Source of the DNA: Phenylobacterium sp.
GTDB taxonomy: Bacteria; Pseudomonadota; Alphaproteobacteria; Caulobacterales; Caulobacteraceae
Reading direction: 5' to 3'
Length of the DNA stretch: 43,969 nt
Assembly (NCBI RefSeq): GCF_030697925.1
Contig: NZ_JAUYOJ010000168.1
Coordinates: forward strand, 1-43,969
Part shown: positions 17,181 through 26,201 of the stretch, in pieces
Layout: each line of letters starts with the position of its first letter
Numbering within the stretch: the first letter of the stretch is position 1
Notes under the pieces: generated by a model
Database searches by the model: none
What the model saw: the letters and a program-made list of their open reading frames with translations, nothing else
Told to the model about the DNA's origin: nothing
Program-made: the position numbers and the translations under genes

Positions 17181-19799
17181 CTAATCAGCGAGGGCCTTGC
17201 TGACAAGTTCGTAGACGTTCTTGGAAAGCCCTTCCGTCCCCGCAATCCTGGCGAGTTCCCGTTTCATCAGGGCGCCCAACTCTGGCTTGTACCGGCGCCA
17301 TCCGCCCAGGGGATCGACCAGGCGCGCCGCGGTCATGGGGTTGAACCCGTCGACGGCCAGGATCTGGTCGGCCAGGAAGCGGTAACCGGCGCCGCTGGGA
17401 TCGTGGAAGCGGGCCGGATTGAAATTGGCGAAGGTCGAGACCAGGGCCCGCAGCCGGTTGGGATTCTTCTCGTCGAAAGCCGGATGAGCGGTGAGGCCCA
17501 GCACCCGGCCCAATGCGCCTTCGTCGGGATCGCGGGCCTGCAAGGCGAACCATTTGTCGACCACCAGGGGTTCGGATTTCCAGCTTTCGAAGAAGTCGGC
17601 CAGGGCTGCCTCATAGGCTTCGCCGCCGATCAGCATCAAGGCCGAGAGTCCGCCGATGGCGTCGGTCATATTGGCCGCGGCGCGGTAGTGGCCGTCCGCC
17701 AGCTCGGCCACCTCGGAGCGCGGATTGGCGGCCAGCAGGTCCAGGGCGGCGTTGCGCAGCGCGCGGCGGCCGGCGCTGGCGGCGTCGGGGGAGAACTCCC
17801 CAAGTTCTTGCAGGCCGATATGCAACCGCTTCAGGTCCTCGGCTAGATGCACCGAGAGGCGCTGGCGCAGGGCCTCGCGGGCCTCGTGGATAGCCGCGGG
17901 GTCGGAGGGCTGCAGCGCCAGGGCCAAATCCGACTCGCTGGGCAGGGCCAGCATCAGGGCCTTGAAGGCCGGATCGGCGGCCTGGTCGTCCAGGGACCGA
18001 CCGAGCGCGTGGGCGAAGCGTTCCTCGCCGACCTCGTCGGCCGCCCCGGTGGCGCGGGCCACGATCAAGGCGCGGGCCAGGTCCTGGCCGGCCTCCCAGC
18101 GGTTGAACAGGTCGGGGTCGGCGGCGAGCTGGACGTAGCGGTCCTTGGGATCGGCGTCGGTGGTGAGCGTCACGGGAGCAGAGAATCCGCGCAGGGCCGA
18201 GACCACGGGCGCGGAATCGATCCCGGTCAGGGTCACCTTGGTCCGAGCGCCCTCCAGCACGACCACGGTTTCGTCGACCGCTTCGCCGTCGCGCTCGAAG
18301 GCCAGGGTCCGGCCCTCGGCGTCCAGCAGGCCCACTGTGACGGGCGTGGGTAGGGGGTGCTTGTCCGGCTGGCCCGGGGTCGGGGCGGTTTCCTGGGAGA
18401 GTTCCAACTCCAGGGTGCGGGCGTCGGCGTCATAGTGGTGCTTGAGGTCAAGCTTCGGCGTGCCGGCCTGTTCATACCAGGCGAAGAAGGCCGAGAGGTC
18501 GCGGCCCGACACCTCGGCGAAACAGCGGATGAATTCCTCCACCGTGGTGGCGTGGCCGTCCCAGCGGTCGAAGTAGAGGTCCATGCCCTTTCGGAACGCC
18601 TCGGCGCCGATCAGGGTCTTGAGCATGCGGATGACCTCAGCGCCCTTCTCGTAGATCGTGGCGGTGTAGAAGTTGTCGATCTTCAGATAGGTCGACGGCC
18701 GCACCGGATGGGCCAGCGGCCCCTGGTCCTCCGGGAACTGGCGCGCGCGCAAGGCCCTCACGTCCTTGATCCGCTGAACCGCCGCTCCGCGCATGTCGGC
18801 CGAGAAGCTCTGGTCGCGGAACACCGTCAGGCCCTCCTTCAGGCAGAGCTGGAACCAGTCGCGGCACGTGATCCGGTCGCCGGTCCAGTTGTGGAAATAT
18901 TCGTGGGCCACGACGCTCTCAATGCGCTCGTAGTCCATGTCGGTGGCGGTGGCGGGCTCGGCCAGCAGCAGCGAGGAGTTGAAGATGTTCAGCCCCTTGT
19001 TCTCCATCGCCCCGAAATTGAAGTCGCGGACAGCGACGATCATGAACAGGTCGAGGTCGTACTCCCGACCGAACGCCTCCTCGTCCCATGTCATCGAGCG
19101 CTTCAAGGCGCCCATGGCGTAGGCCGCGCGGGGCGCCATGCCGGGATCAACGAAGATGCGCAGGTCCACCGTGCGCCCGCTCATGGTGACGAGCTTGTCC
19201 TCCAGCACGTCCAATTCCCCGGCCACCAGGGCGAACAGGTAGCAGGGCTTTGGGAATGGATCGTTCCAGACGGCGAAATGACGGCCGTTCGGCAGGGCGC
19301 CGGACTCCATCAGGTTGCCGTTGGAGAGGAGGTGGCGGAACGCCTTGTCGGCCTCGATGCGCACCGTGAAGCGGGACAGCACGTCGGGGCGGTCCGGATA
19401 CCAGGTGATCTTGCGGAAGCCCTCGGCCTCGCACTGGGTGCAGAACCGGCCGCCGGACATGTAGAGGCCGTCCAGCGCCTTGTTGGCCTCGGGATCAATC
19501 TCGACCTCGGTCTCCAGGACGAAGGCGTCCGGCACGTTCGGCACGGTCAGGAACTCGGCGTCAATCGTCCGCTCGCCGTCGCCCAGGGCCTTGCCGTCGA
19601 TCGCCACGGAGACCGGCTTCAGGCGCTCGCCGTTCAGGACCAGCGGGTCGGTGTGCTCGCCGTTGCGGCGGATGCTCAGCCTGGCCTTCACGCGGGTGGC
19701 GTTGGGCGCCAGATCGAAGTCCAGGCGAACCTCGTCGATCAGGAAGGCGGGCGGACGATACTCGGAGAGCCGGATCGGCTGAGGGGTCTCTGTGCGCAT
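17181..19799 (-). CDS. pepN: Aminopeptidase N (M1 metallopeptidase)
   Basis: 872 residues, matching bacterial PepN. The exopeptidase motif GAMEN is at residues 263-267. The zinc site HEYFH is at H299, E300 and H303, with the third ligand E322 in CLKEGLTVFRD. The Ig-like and C-terminal helical domains follow. It removes N-terminal residues from peptides in the cytoplasm; no signal peptide is present. All catalytic residues are in place. Confidence 0.97.
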   Translation of the reverse strand: MRTETPQPIRLSEYRPPAFLIDEVRLDFDLAPNATRVKARLSIRRNGEHTDPLVLNGERLKPVSVAIDGKALGDGERTIDAEFLTVPNVPDAFVLETEVEIDPEANKALDGLYMSGGRFCTQCEAEGFRKITWYPDRPDVLSRFTVRIEADKAFRHLLSNGNLMESGALPNGRHFAVWNDPFPKPCYLFALVAGELDVLEDKLVTMSGRTVDLRIFVDPGMAPRAAYAMGALKRSMTWDEEAFGREYDLDLFMIVAVRDFNFGAMENKGLNIFNSSLLLAEPATATDMDYERIESVVAHEYFHNWTGDRITCRDWFQLCLKEGLTVFRDQSFSADMRGAAVQRIKDVRALRARQFPEDQGPLAHPVRPSTYLKIDNFYTATIYEKGAEVIRMLKTLIGAEAFRKGMDLYFDRWDGHATTVEEFIRCFAEVSGRDLSAFFAWYEQAGTPKLDLKHHYDADARTLELELSQETAPTPGQPDKHPLPTPVTVGLLDAEGRTLAFERDGEAVDETVVVLEGARTKVTLTGIDSAPVVSALRGFSAPVTLTTDADPKDRYVQLAADPDLFNRWEAGQDLARALIVARATGAADEVGEERFAHALGRSLDDQAADPAFKALMLALPSESDLALALQPSDPAAIHEAREALRQRLSVHLAEDLKRLHIGLQELGEFSPDAASAGRRALRNAALDLLAANPRSEVAELADGHYRAAANMTDAIGGLSALMLIGGEAYEAALADFFESWKSEPLVVDKWFALQARDPDEGALGRVLGLTAHPAFDEKNPNRLRALVSTFANFNPARFHDPSGAGYRFLADQILAVDGFNPMTAARLVDPLGGWRRYKPELGALMKRELARIAGTEGLSKNVYELVSKALAD

Positions 19800-19853
19800 C
19801 AGAAGGATTTAGGCGATCTGCACGCCGAGGGCGAGCGGGACCGCGTCAAATCC

Positions 19854-20432
19854 TCAAGCGGCGTCGACCTCGGCCTGATCGCCGCCGCTGTCCGCACCCG
19901 CCGGAATCTCGAGCAGGTAACGTTCCAGCTTCAGGATGTCGTCGGCCACCTGCGTCAGCTCGTTCGGGGCGTCGCCGTTGCTCTCGTCGACGATCTTCAC
20001 CACTTGCCGCGCCAGGCTCAGCAGCCGGGGCGCGTTGGCGATCAGCCGCGCCTGGAATTCGATCTTGTGCGGATCGCGGTCGTACTCCGCGCCCGGCACC
20101 CGCCAGCCGCCCCAGTCGTTGGGATCGGTGACCACCACCGGATAGGTTCCGGGGAAGGGGTGGTTGCGGGTCTCCTGGTCGGTCTGCCATTTGTTGTTGG
20201 CGCGCAGCAGCCGCCAGCGCGCGCCGTCCTCAGTGAGCGCCTCGCGATCGCTCTCCTGCTCCGGCTTCAGCTCGTGGGCGGAGAACTCGCGGCCCAGGCC
20301 GACATCGTAGGTGACCTTGACCGGCTCGTCGAAACCCTTGGCCCAGATGGGGACGATCTTCTCGATCACCGCCCAGGCGCCGACGCTCTCGACCCAGACC
20401 TTCTGGTTTCGCTGGTATATCGCCTTGGCCAT
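19854..20432 (-). CDS. Conserved protein of unknown function
   Basis: 192 residues, soluble, starting MAKAIYQRNQKVWVESVG. The N-terminal part (about 1-60) looks like a small beta-rich domain, the middle has a HPFPGTYPVVVTDPNDWGGW stretch and the C-terminal third (about 125-180) is helical and acidic. I do not recognise a named family; it resembles conserved hypothetical proteins of Caulobacterales. The gene lies 54 bases upstream of pepN on the same strand and may share its transcript. No function is claimed. Confidence 0.8.
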   Translation of the reverse strand: MAKAIYQRNQKVWVESVGAWAVIEKIVPIWAKGFDEPVKVTYDVGLGREFSAHELKPEQESDREALTEDGARWRLLRANNKWQTDQETRNHPFPGTYPVVVTDPNDWGGWRVPGAEYDRDPHKIEFQARLIANAPRLLSLARQVVKIVDESNGDAPNELTQVADDILKLERYLLEIPAGADSGGDQAEVDAA

Positions 20433-20578
20433 GCGCCGCGTCCCTGACAGCCCGTTTCAGGGGGCGATAAGACCCTGAAATCCTTGACGCGAGGTCAATC
20501 TTTCAAAGGTGGGCAGGGCGCGTATGTTGCCCGAAAGCTATTTCAACGACCGCCCGTGAAGGGCGGGGATGGGCGGAA
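20433..20578 (+). promoter_or_regulatory. Divergent intergenic region before the acyl-CoA dehydrogenases
   Basis: These 146 bases separate the minus-strand unknown gene from the plus-strand acyl-CoA dehydrogenase pair, so promoters in both directions are expected. TTGACG at 20484 resembles a -35 element. The same bases form a short inverted repeat (TTGAC, 5 bases, GTCAA; 20484-20498) that could be an operator. No good -10 was found at the right distance. Confidence 0.35.
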
Positions 20579-21697
20579 ATGAATTTCGATTTCTCCGACG
20601 ACCAGAAGTTCCTGCAGGGCGAGGCGCGCAAGTTTCTGGCCGCCAATTGCGGAACCGACCGGGTGCGCCAAACCCTCGACGACGACGGGCGGACCTATGA
20701 CGAGGCCCTATGGAAATCGGTGGCCGAGCAAGGCTGGCTGGGCGCCGCCATCCCCGAGGAACATGGCGGCCTGGGCCTGGGACACCTGGAACTCTGCGTG
20801 ATCGCCGAGGAGCTGGGCCGTGCGGTCGCGCCAATCCCCTTCGCGTCCACGGTCTATTTCCTGGCCGAGGCGATCATGCTGGCCGGCAATGACGAGCAGA
20901 AGGCCTACCTGCTGCCGAAGATCGCCGCCGGCGAGGTCATCGGCGCCATCGCCACCAGCGAAGGCCCGGGCGTGGTCACGGCTGGAAACCTCCAGGCCAC
21001 CGTCGTCGACGGCAAGCTGAGCGGCGTGAAGATCCCGGTCACCGACGGCGGCGTCGCCACGGTCGCGCTGGTGCTGGCCAAGGAGAACGGCAAGCCTGGC
21101 CTGTTCCTGGTCGACCTCACCGACAGCTCGGTGACCCGCGAGAGCCTGAAGACCCTCGACCCCACACGCGACGCCGCCAAGCTGACCTTCAAGGACGCGC
21201 CCGTCCGCCGGATCGGAAACGCCGGCGAGGGCATGGAGTTGATCGAGCAGGTCTTCGACCGCGCCGCGGTGCTGCTGTCGTTCGAGCAGCTGGGCGGCGC
21301 CGATCGCTGCCTGGAGATGGCCAAGGAATATGCCCTGGAGCGCTACGCCTTTGGTCGGGTGATCGCCTCCTACCAAGCCATCAAGCACAAGCTCGCCGAC
21401 ATGTACGTCAAGAACGAGCTCGCCCGCTCCAACGCCTATTACGGGGCCTGGGCGCTCAACACCAACGCGCCGGAACTGCCGGTTGCCGCCAGCGCCGCCC
21501 GGATCGCGGCCTCGGAGGCCTTCTGGTTCGGTTCGAAGGAGAACATCCAGACCCACGGCGGCATCGGCTTCACCTGGGAGATGGACTGCCACCTCTACTA
21601 CCGCCGCTCGCGCCAGCTCAGCCTCGTGGCCGGCGCGCCGCGGGTCTGGAAGGAACGCCTCGTCAGCCACCTCGAACGTCGCAACGCGGCGGCCTAA
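20579..21697 (+). CDS. Acyl-CoA dehydrogenase (subunit 1 of an adjacent pair)
   Basis: 372 residues with the usual N-terminal helical, beta-barrel and C-terminal helical domains. Landmarks are AIPEEHGGLGLGHLELCVIAEELG (about 57-80, quoted in parts), ERYAFGRVIASYQAIKHKLADM and QTHGGIGFTWEMD. At the position of the catalytic glutamate of medium-chain enzymes (YEGT) it has no glutamate. It probably desaturates an acyl-CoA together with the next gene, 13 bases downstream. The substrate is unknown. Confidence 0.92.
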   Translation: MNFDFSDDQKFLQGEARKFLAANCGTDRVRQTLDDDGRTYDEALWKSVAEQGWLGAAIPEEHGGLGLGHLELCVIAEELGRAVAPIPFASTVYFLAEAIMLAGNDEQKAYLLPKIAAGEVIGAIATSEGPGVVTAGNLQATVVDGKLSGVKIPVTDGGVATVALVLAKENGKPGLFLVDLTDSSVTRESLKTLDPTRDAAKLTFKDAPVRRIGNAGEGMELIEQVFDRAAVLLSFEQLGGADRCLEMAKEYALERYAFGRVIASYQAIKHKLADMYVKNELARSNAYYGAWALNTNAPELPVAASAARIAASEAFWFGSKENIQTHGGIGFTWEMDCHLYYRRSRQLSLVAGAPRVWKERLVSHLERRNAAA

Positions 21698-21710
21698 GGG
21701 ACATCGGATC

Positions 21711-22940
21711 ATGGACTTCAACGACACCCCCGAAGAAGCCGCCTACCGCGTCCAGGTCCGCACCTGGCTGGAGGCCAACGCCCCCAAGCAGCATATCAGC
21801 GCCGACCCCGAGGGCGGAGGGGACTCGATGGCCGCCTCCAAGGCCTGGCAGGCCAAGAAGGCCGCCGCCGGCTACGCCTGCATCACCTGGCCCAAGGAAT
21901 GGGGCGGCCAGGGCGGCAATCCGCTGCAGAACGTGATCTTCGGCCAGGAAGAGGCCAAATACCCGATCCCGCCCAACCCGTTCCAGATCGGCCTGGGCAT
22001 GTGCGTGCCCACCGTGATGAACTTCGCCGACCAGGGGACGAAGGACCGCTTCGCCGGGCCCGCCATCCGCGGCGAGGAGATCTGGTGCCAGCTGTTCTCC
22101 GAACCCTCCGGCGGCTCTGACGTGGCCGCGGCGCGGACCAAGGCGGTGAAGGCCGACGACGGTTCCGGCGACTGGCTCATCTCGGGCCAAAAGGTGTGGA
22201 CGACGGGCGCCCAGTTCTCCGACTACGGCATCGTCATCGTCAGGACCGATCCGGACGCCCCCAAGCACAAGGGCCTGACCATGTTCTGGATCGACATGAA
22301 AGATCCGGGCATCGAGGTGAAGCCGATCCACCAGATGTCGGGCGGCTCCGGGTTCAACGAGGTGTTCTTCACCGACGTGCGGGTCAAGGACAGCCAGCGG
22401 CTGGGCGGCGTCGGCGAGGGCTGGAAGGTCAGCCTGGTCACCCTGATGAACGAGCGGCTGGCGGTCGGCGGAGCCACCGGGGCCGGCTGGTCGCAGTTCC
22501 TGGAGACGGCGCGCGACACGCCCGGTCTCGACGGCCAATCGGCGCTGAAGGACAGCGCGCTGCGCGAGAAACTGGCCGACTGGTACGTCCAGGCCGAGGG
22601 GCTGAAGCACACCCGCAACCGGACCATGACCGCCCTGTCGCGCGGTCAGACGCCGGGGCCGGAGAGCTCGATCGGCAAGATCATCTCCGCGGTGCAGATG
22701 CAGGAGCTGGGTAATTCCGCGGTGGAGATGCTGGACCAGTACGGGATCATCAATGACTCGGACCTGGCCCCGCTGCATGGCGGCTTCCAGTCCTCGGTGA
22801 TGTTCGCGCCGGGCTTGCGGATCGCCGGCGGCACGGACGAAATCCTGCGCAACATCATCGCCGAACGTGTTCTGGGCCTGCCCGGCGATATCCGGGTGGA
22901 CAAGGATATACCGTTCAAGGACATGCCGACCGGGCGTTAG
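21711..22940 (+). CDS. Acyl-CoA dehydrogenase (subunit 2 of an adjacent pair)
   Basis: 409 residues from ATG 21711, 13 bases after the first dehydrogenase; the longer open frame upstream overlaps that gene. It has the FAD/substrate segment CQLFSEPSGGSDVAAARTKA, KVWTTGA, and the C-terminal RIAGGTDEILRNIIAERVLG. Here the YEGT catalytic position reads AGGT, so the usual glutamate is missing. Two adjacent unlike chains suggest a heteromeric (alpha2beta2) enzyme of the type known from sterol and bile-acid side-chain degradation. That is inference. Confidence 0.92.
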   Translation: MDFNDTPEEAAYRVQVRTWLEANAPKQHISADPEGGGDSMAASKAWQAKKAAAGYACITWPKEWGGQGGNPLQNVIFGQEEAKYPIPPNPFQIGLGMCVPTVMNFADQGTKDRFAGPAIRGEEIWCQLFSEPSGGSDVAAARTKAVKADDGSGDWLISGQKVWTTGAQFSDYGIVIVRTDPDAPKHKGLTMFWIDMKDPGIEVKPIHQMSGGSGFNEVFFTDVRVKDSQRLGGVGEGWKVSLVTLMNERLAVGGATGAGWSQFLETARDTPGLDGQSALKDSALREKLADWYVQAEGLKHTRNRTMTALSRGQTPGPESSIGKIISAVQMQELGNSAVEMLDQYGIINDSDLAPLHGGFQSSVMFAPGLRIAGGTDEILRNIIAERVLGLPGDIRVDKDIPFKDMPTGR

Positions 22941-23011
22941 GTTAAAGCAACCTGACATTGTACTGCGGAACAACGCCTGTCATGGTGGTGTCCTGCCGGA
23001 TGGGGGCTGGG

Positions 23012-24358
23012 ATGCGGAACGCAGTGATCTGGGCGACCATTTTCGGCGCGGCGATCTTGTTGGCCGGGTGCACGGCGATGTCCGGCGGCGCGCGCCTGGA
23101 GCCGGCGCCACACCAGGTCCAGGCGTTCGGTGGCGTCTTGCGCGGGGTCAACGAGACCCAGGATGAGCCCGCGCGCCGCCGATTCATCTTCAATATCCAT
23201 GGGATGGGACCGACCTCCGCGGACTACAACAAACCGCTTTGGGAGCATCTGGTCCGTGCGGGTTATGCCCGGGATAACCAAGGCGCCTGGACGCCGGCGC
23301 CGCTAGGCGAAGGCGCCTACAGGCTGCGCGGAGAGGGATTCAAATGCTCGCCCACGCCGGACGCGCGCCACGACCCGCCCTGCGCCTACCGCACCTTTGG
23401 AAAGTACCGGGTGGACGTCTTCTCGAGGTCGAAGGGTTCCGTCCGTGAGGAAGTCTACGTCTACACCTATTTCTGGGAGGCGGACCTCTGGGCGCTGCAG
23501 GCGCCGTATCTGACGGGAGACCTACAGGAGCCCATCCTACCGCGTCAGGGGATCGGGAACGGGCTGCTGAAGCGGTATGTGATGGATCACGGCTTCAGCG
23601 ATGCTGTCGCCTATCTGGGGCCAGGCGGTAACCTGGTGCGTGAAGGCGTGCGCGGCGCTGTCTGCGTGATGATGAAGCACGCCATGAAGGCCCGCGGCGC
23701 GTCCGAACCGCCGCCGCCCGATCCCCTGGGTGGCTCGCATTGCCTGGAGGTGCTGGGCGATGGTTTCGAAGTCCCGATCGACGTCGAGTTCAGCTTCATC
23801 TCGCATAGCCTGGGCAGCCGTATGTTGCTTGACGCCTTGGCCCCCTACACGACGCCGACCGCCGGGGCAGTCGGCGCCCGCTCCGTGAAGTCCGACATTT
23901 CGCTGCAGAAGCTCGCCGATCGCACGCGCACCTTCTTCATGGCCGCCAACCAGGTCCCGCTGCTTGGCATTGGCCGGGTGGAGCTCATTTCGACCACGTC
24001 GCCCCCGCCGCCCGGGGCTTCGGAGGGACGCAGCTTCCTCGACTTCAAGCTTGGTAAGGCGCCGCGGGAAAAGGCGGCGGTCTCACCAATCCTTGAGCTG
24101 GACGTGGTCGCCTTCTGGGACCCTGGAGATCTGCTCGGCTTCAAGGTCGACGGCGGCATGGCCCAGCGAGAGTTTGAGGGTCCCGGCGTCACCTATACGA
24201 CCGTCGCCCATCGCAACACGCCGCAGTGGGCCTTCCTCTTCAGCTGGCCTTCGGCAGCGCATGACAGGGAAATGGAGACGGCCTCGGCCTATCGCCTGAT
24301 CCTATGCGGCGGGGACGTCGGCGCCTCGGGCCGCCTCAAGCCGAGACCCTGCTTCTAG
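23012..24358 (+). CDS. Predicted lipoprotein with alpha/beta-hydrolase features
   Basis: 448 residues from ATG 23012; an upstream in-frame ATG at 23000 is also possible. The signal sequence ends in a lipobox, ILLAGC, so lipid attachment is likely. Hydrolase hints are an oxyanion-type FNIHGMGP near the start of the fold and SFISHSLGSRML, whose central serine sits where a GxSxG nucleophile would, though the first glycine is a serine. I do not recognise a named family. It ends overlapping the stop of the convergent glycosyltransferase by 4 bases. Confidence 0.75.
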   Translation: MRNAVIWATIFGAAILLAGCTAMSGGARLEPAPHQVQAFGGVLRGVNETQDEPARRRFIFNIHGMGPTSADYNKPLWEHLVRAGYARDNQGAWTPAPLGEGAYRLRGEGFKCSPTPDARHDPPCAYRTFGKYRVDVFSRSKGSVREEVYVYTYFWEADLWALQAPYLTGDLQEPILPRQGIGNGLLKRYVMDHGFSDAVAYLGPGGNLVREGVRGAVCVMMKHAMKARGASEPPPPDPLGGSHCLEVLGDGFEVPIDVEFSFISHSLGSRMLLDALAPYTTPTAGAVGARSVKSDISLQKLADRTRTFFMAANQVPLLGIGRVELISTTSPPPPGASEGRSFLDFKLGKAPREKAAVSPILELDVVAFWDPGDLLGFKVDGGMAQREFEGPGVTYTTVAHRNTPQWAFLFSWPSAAHDREMETASAYRLILCGGDVGASGRLKPRPCF

Positions 24359-25575
24359 GCCCTCAGCGCCACCGGGGCGTCGGATGATCGGCCGACGACC
24401 AGCTCGCCATAGATCCGGGTCAGGCCTTCGAAGGTGTTGTCCCAGCTATGGCGCTGCTCGGCGCGGCGGCGGGCGGCAGCCTTCACCGGGCCCAGGTCGC
24501 GTTCGAACAGGGCCTCGATCGCCTCGGCCATGCCGGCCGGATCGACGCTGTGCGCCTGCTGGCCGACGGTCTCGTCGATCAGCTCGGCGACCCCGCCGCG
24601 CGAGGGGCCCACCACCGGCAGGCCGGCGGCCAGGGCCTCCAGCACCACCAGGCCGAAGGGCTCGTTCTCGTTGGCGTGGACCAGGGCGTCGCAACTGGCG
24701 ATGACCCCGGCCAGGGCGGCCGGATCGCGCTCATAGTCCAGGGGGATCACCCGCGGCGAATAGTGGGTGTCCTTGCCGGCGCCGATCAGCAGCAGGTGAT
24801 AGGGCTCGCCCAGCCGCTCCACGGCGCAGATCAGGCTCTCGATGTTCTTTTCGCGCGCCGGACGGCCGGCGAAGACCAGCAGCCGGGCGTCGGGCTTCAG
24901 GCCCAGGCGCTTCAGCAGCTTGGCACGATCGGCGCGGGCGGGATGGAACAGCTCGGTGTCGACGCCCAGGAGCTGGACACTGACCTTCTCGACCCCGGCC
25001 TCGGCCAGGCGCGCGGCGATGTGGCGGCTGGGGGCCACCACCCGGTCGAAGCGCTGATAGGTCGCCGCCCAGCGCTTCATGGCCGGGGCCTCGGCCCAGT
25101 CGCCGAAATGGATGGCGGCCAGCGCCGCGGCGTCGGTGTGGCAGAAGCCGACCACGGGAACGCTGAGCGCCTCGCCAGCCTCCAGGGCCGCGTGTCCGGG
25201 CACGAAGATGTCGCCGGCCTCGATGATGTCCGGCTCCAGCATCCGGATCACCGTCTCCCACTTGGCCGTGGAGGCCGGCATCCGGTAGCCGTCGCCGAAC
25301 GGCAGGCGGGCGGCGGCCACGGTCACGATGCCGTGGGCCTCAAGCCCCGTCGTGGCGCCGGGCACCACCAGGGTGTGGCCGATGTCCGGCCGCCGCTTGG
25401 CGAGCCAGGCCCGTTTCTGGTGGAGATAGCGCTTCACCCCGCCCGAGCGGGGAGCGTACATCATGGTCGTGTCGATCAGGTGGAACCCGACGCGGCCAGG
25501 GGCGCCGAAATAGGGCGCGTCGGCCGGGTTCAAGCGGATCAGGTTCTCGGTGTGGGAATCGGTGACGTCAAACAC
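24355..25575 (-). CDS. Glycosyltransferase, family GT4
   Basis: 406 residues from a GTG at 25575 preceded by AGAGGG. It shows a GT-B fold: acceptor-side N-terminal half with PRSGGVKRYLHQKRAWL, then LLGVDTELFHPAR, VFAGRPAREKNIESLI and the E-x7-E signature in ENEPFGLVVLEALAAGLPVV followed by PSRGGVAELI. The pattern resembles mannosyl or glucosyl transferases that use nucleotide sugars. No other polysaccharide or lipid-glycan genes are next to it, so the acceptor is unknown. Confidence 0.92.
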   Translation of the reverse strand: MFDVTDSHTENLIRLNPADAPYFGAPGRVGFHLIDTTMMYAPRSGGVKRYLHQKRAWLAKRRPDIGHTLVVPGATTGLEAHGIVTVAAARLPFGDGYRMPASTAKWETVIRMLEPDIIEAGDIFVPGHAALEAGEALSVPVVGFCHTDAAALAAIHFGDWAEAPAMKRWAATYQRFDRVVAPSRHIAARLAEAGVEKVSVQLLGVDTELFHPARADRAKLLKRLGLKPDARLLVFAGRPAREKNIESLICAVERLGEPYHLLLIGAGKDTHYSPRVIPLDYERDPAALAGVIASCDALVHANENEPFGLVVLEALAAGLPVVGPSRGGVAELIDETVGQQAHSVDPAGMAEAIEALFERDLGPVKAAARRRAEQRHSWDNTFEGLTRIYGELVVGRSSDAPVALRA

Positions 25576-25662
25576 CCGCGCCCTCTTTCTGCACTGTCTT
25601 CTTCAATGCAACGAACGGCGGGGGCGAATGGTTCGACCGCGCCGTCCCTGGTAGCTAAAATA

Positions 25663-26088
25663 TCAGATCGGACGAGTCTGTTCGCTGATTTCTTCGAGGG
25701 TGTGACCCGCCGTCGAATCCTTCACCCGGCCGGCGATGTCGCCAAGCGCCAGAATGCCCACCAGGCGGTTGGTCTCGCGGTTCAGGACGGGCAGTCGGCG
25801 GATCTGGGCGCTGGCCATGCGGCCCGCGGCTTCCCTCGCGTCGTCGTCGTCGAACACGCACTCGACCTCGGCGGTCATGATGTCGGAGACCGGGCTCTCG
25901 AAGCTGCGGCCCTCGGCCACGGCGCGGATGGCGATATCGCGGTCCGTGACCATCCCATGTACTCGCTCGCCATCGCAGATGGGCATGGAGCCGGCGTCGA
26001 TCTCCCGCATTCGCTTGGCCACGGACTGGATGGAATCCTGCGGCCGCGCGATCTGGACGTCGCGGGACATGATGTCGCTGACTTTCAT
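25663..26088 (-). CDS. Paired CBS-domain protein
   Basis: 141 residues made almost entirely of two CBS domains (about 1-60 and 70-130), containing VHGMVTDRDIAIRAVAEG and NRLVGILALGDIAGRV. I chose the ATG at 26088 (MKVSDIM) because AGGAG precedes it. CBS pairs bind adenine nucleotides and usually regulate a partner, but no partner domain or obvious target is fused or adjacent. Confidence 0.92.
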   Translation of the reverse strand: MKVSDIMSRDVQIARPQDSIQSVAKRMREIDAGSMPICDGERVHGMVTDRDIAIRAVAEGRSFESPVSDIMTAEVECVFDDDDAREAAGRMASAQIRRLPVLNRETNRLVGILALGDIAGRVKDSTAGHTLEEISEQTRPI

Positions 26089-26165
26089 CGGAGATGCTCC
26101 TGGGGTTCGACTCACAACTGGAGAGCGCGGCGATAGGTTGCCAAGCTTCTGATCACCCCTTCGTC

Positions 26166-26187
26166 ATCCCGGACTCGCGTCCGGGAT
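26166..26187 (-). terminator. Perfect hairpin after the vWA gene
   Basis: ATCCCGGAC, TCGC, GTCCGGGAT: a perfect 9-base stem with a 4-base loop, 15 bases past the stop of the vWA gene on the minus strand. There is no clear T-run, so it may be a stem that works with Rho or protects the 3' end, or a member of a REP-like family. Short CTTCG/CGAAG arms flank it. Confidence 0.55.
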
Positions 26188-26201
26188 CGTCGGGCGAAGC
26201 G

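Noticed and set aside
18357..20447. 696-codon open frame (+) opposite pepN
   Set aside because: PepN has every catalytic motif on the other strand; this frame is rich in H, G, V and Q, typical of shadow translation.
20484..20498. FNR/CRP-type box (TTGAC-N5-GTCAA)
   Set aside because: The spacer is one base too long for the usual 14-base FNR box and the flanks do not match; kept only as a short inverted repeat.
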